A stretch of DNA of 23,877 nucleotides from positions 1 through 23,877 of the forward strand of contig JAZSBO010000018.1 of assembly GCA_045602425.1 (NCBI GenBank), in the 5' to 3' direction. The translations under genes were made by a program, and so were the position numbers. The notes under the pieces are model-generated. The model was given only the letters and a program-made list of their open reading frames with translations. It was not told the DNA's origin and searched no databases. This document shows, piece by piece, positions 23,108 through 23,877 of this stretch. Origin of the DNA: RGIG9608 sp045602425 (lineage in GTDB: Bacteria > Bacteroidota > Bacteroidia > Bacteroidales > Paludibacteraceae). Numbering within the stretch: position 1 is the stretch's first letter; every line of letters begins with the position of its first letter.

Positions 23108-23145
23108 TATCCAGTGCAGATACACTTCTGTATCCAATTTGGATA
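23108..23145. promoter_or_regulatory. Dyad-symmetric TATC/GATA array, candidate operator
   Basis: Four half-sites are arranged with exact symmetry about 23126.5: TATC (23108-23111), GATAC (23119-23123), GTATC (23130-23134) and GATA (23142-23145). The 16-base arms match at 11 positions, with tatcca outside and gatac inside, separated by 5 non-matching bases. It begins 2 bases after the stop of the XRE gene on its minus-strand path and 33 bases upstream of the -7 box of the envelope operon. There is no U-tract on either strand, so it is not a normal terminator. An operator for the neighbouring XRE protein is inferred. Confidence 0.5.
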
Positions 23146-23147
23146 AT

Positions 23148-23372
23148 TTAAGCATTCTTTTCTTGGAAAAAATCGTCAAAAAAGTTGTAATCCATCACAC
23201 AAGATATACGCAAAAGCAGAGAGGCGTCGATGGTTGATTTTTGAAAGATTTTGTACACGTGATTACGCGTGCAAGGAATTTGCCGTGCGAGCCACGTCAC
23301 GCTGCGTCCTTGTTCGCGTAGTTTCTGGCGGATGTTGTTGCCAATATGTAATTTTTTTTTAGGACTTAACAT
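23148..23372 (-). CDS. Small XRE-type DNA-binding protein, Bacteroidales kind
   Basis: A 74-residue protein. The HTH is I-R-Q-K-L-R-E-Q-G-R-S-V-T-W-L-A-R-Q-I-P-C-T-R-N-H-V-Y-K-I-F (about residues 14-43), followed by S-T-I-D-A-S-L-L-L-R-I-S-C-V-M-D-Y-N-F-F. This pattern (H-I-G-x-x-I, S-V-T-W-L-A-R, Y-x-I-F, I-D-x-x-L-L-x-R-I-S, D-Y-x-F-F) belongs to a family of very short regulators common in Bacteroidales. The ATG at 23372 follows directly on a seven-T run and the structured region 23410-23526. It is the only regulator next to the envelope operon downstream. Confidence 0.88.
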   Translation of the reverse strand: MLSPKKKLHIGNNIRQKLREQGRSVTWLARQIPCTRNHVYKIFQKSTIDASLLLRISCVMDYNFFDDFFQEKNA

Positions 23373-23409
23373 AAAAAAAGCGGAACCATTCGTTTTACTT
23401 GCTTATCAA

Positions 23410-23526
23410 CTTGGTAGGCTCTGGTAAACCCTTGCACTAATAAGCACGAAACAGTTCTCGCCTAAAAAGACGGGACTCATCGCTAACTTATTCTCGTGCA
23501 GTTAAAATTTACCAGATTTCACCAAG
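23410..23526 (-). ncRNA. Candidate structured RNA or 5' leader, unnamed
   Basis: Nested complementary segments span about 117 bases. P1: 23410-23415 with 23521-23526 (6 bp, cttggt/accaag). P2: 23420-23428 with 23508-23516 (9 bp perfect, tctggtaaa/tttaccaga), separated from P1 by a 4x4 internal loop. P3: 23433-23437 with 23496-23500 plus 23439-23444 with 23487-23492. P4: 23459-23463 with 23468-23472, a hairpin with a 4-nt loop. An alternative helix 23444-23449 with 23494-23499 excludes P3. P4 is fully paired only on the minus strand, where its middle pair is U-G; on the plus strand it would be C-A. The minus strand is therefore preferred, placing the element upstream of the XRE gene. I could not match it to a named RNA family. 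Confidence 0.5.
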
Positions 23527-23694
23527 AGAGAATAAGAGCATAAAGCTCAAAATTATATTATTTTAAAAGTTTTTTCTTTTTTTACTTGTCAATCATTAAT
23601 TATAGTGTTATCAAATAAAAGCTTTGAATAATTTTATTCATACAAATATAGTGAAAAAGTCAATCTGTATAAAAAGCACTTTTCCCTTAACAAC
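23527..23694. other. AT-rich gap between rRNA terminator and structured element
   Basis: No gene is seen here. The stretch is very AT-rich, with T- and A-runs around 23555-23585. The only element recognised is a minus-strand -7 box near its right side (23643-23650). Confidence 0.5.
23643..23650 (-). promoter_or_regulatory. Possible -7 box for the structured RNA/XRE transcript
   Basis: On the minus strand tatatttg matches TAnnTTTG. A transcript starting near 23638 would contain the whole structured region 23526-23410 as a leader of about 265 nt before the XRE ATG. No proper -33 TTG was seen; the region is AT-rich, so a chance match is possible. Confidence 0.35.
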
Positions 23695-23734
23695 AAAAAA
23701 AAGAGGGAGACTCACTTCGTTGAGTATCCCTCTT
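23695..23734 (-). terminator. rRNA operon terminator
   Basis: On the minus strand aagaggga (23734-23727) pairs with tccctctt (23708-23701), continued by ctca/tgag inside a 6-nt loop (23715-23720), with one mismatch near 23709/23726. A run of eight T residues (23702-23695) follows. It begins right after the 5S rRNA. Confidence 0.92.
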
Positions 23735-23738
23735 GCAA

Positions 23739-23848
23739 GTCGGCGGCTACCTGCTCTCCCACAAAAACTGCAGTACCATCGGCGCAATCGGGCTTAACTT
23801 CCCTGTTCGGAATGGTAAGGGGTGGAACCCCGACGCTATAACCACCTA
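23739..23848 (-). rRNA. rrf: 5S ribosomal RNA
   Basis: On the minus strand the 5' arm ggtggtta (23846-23839) pairs with tagccgcc (23749-23742) to form helix I with two G-U pairs. Between them are the conserved segments ccattccgaaca, gggaagttaagccc and gatggtact typical of bacterial 5S RNA. The length of about 110 nt is normal. It is the last gene of a minus-strand rRNA operon; the 23S gene would lie beyond the right edge, and 23849-23877 is the 23S-5S spacer. The exact ends are uncertain by a few bases. Confidence 0.95.
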
Positions 23849-23877
23849 AATAGGTAACATATTCAACACAGAAATAA

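Noticed and set aside
23472..23483. GATGAGTCCC on the minus strand resembles the hammerhead ribozyme core
   Set aside because: The second core segment (CGAAA at the proper junction), the cleavage site and the three-way stem arrangement cannot be placed; the resemblance is short.
1..23877. CRISPR arrays, insertion sequences, prophage or conjugative genes
   Set aside because: No regularly spaced direct repeats, transposase, integrase or phage structural genes were seen.

Overview
The window looks like chromosomal DNA of an AT-rich member of the Bacteroidetes, most likely Bacteroidales. The evidence is: TAnnTTTG -7 boxes (some with a TTG -33 element) in most promoter-sized gaps; A-rich translation starts without clear Shine-Dalgarno sites; many lipoproteins; a gliding-adhesin-style surface protein; an Ig-like lipoprotein starting C-A-N-R-G after its signal; a 5S rRNA of Bacteroidetes type; and a short XRE regulator of a kind common in Bacteroidales. 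Apart from the two ends the gene set is mostly core and conserved. No insertion sequence, prophage or CRISPR array was seen.

Layout, left to right. Positions 1-958 (minus) hold the N-terminal part of a large secreted repeat protein that runs off the left edge, followed by a stand-alone CBM9-like protein (1021-1665, minus). Positions 1855-6840 (plus) form a tight run: M3 peptidase (dcp), arginyl-tRNA synthetase (argS) and a split pair of chromate-transporter-like half proteins. A DUF2975 membrane protein plus XRE regulator (7505-6841, minus) abuts this run head-on with no spacer. der (7717-9027) and tRNA-Asp(GUC) follow on the plus strand. A minus-strand operon then runs from smpB (13203) through a YfcE-like phosphodiesterase and a large Ig-like lipoprotein to a sigma-54 response regulator lacking a DNA-binding domain (ends 9226). 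ispD (minus) diverges from a SPOR-domain gene and folE (plus). Next, all on the minus strand, come an unknown lipoprotein with an upstream POT peptide transporter, and a sugar cassette of FHS-like MFS permease plus ROK sugar kinase.

The right end is the least explained part. Positions 23002-20211 (minus) encode four secreted or lipid-anchored proteins of unknown role in one tight operon; two of them are tandem paralogues that share only the N-terminal domain. Upstream is a small XRE regulator (23372-23148), separated from the operon by a symmetric array of TATC/GATA half-sites. The regulator is preceded by a roughly 117-nt region with nested complementary helices (23410-23526), which I regard as a structured RNA or 5' leader on the minus strand. 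The 3' end of a minus-strand rRNA operon (5S rRNA and terminator) closes the window.

Functional themes: translation and ribosome biogenesis (argS, der, smpB, tRNA-Asp, 5S), isoprenoid and folate/pterin precursors (ispD, folE), peptide scavenging (dcp, POT transporter), glucose-type sugar uptake with phosphorylation (MFS + ROK), and envelope proteins. The best candidates for something undescribed are the structured element at 23410-23526, the four-protein envelope operon with the dyad array upstream of it, and the HTH-less sigma-54 activator.
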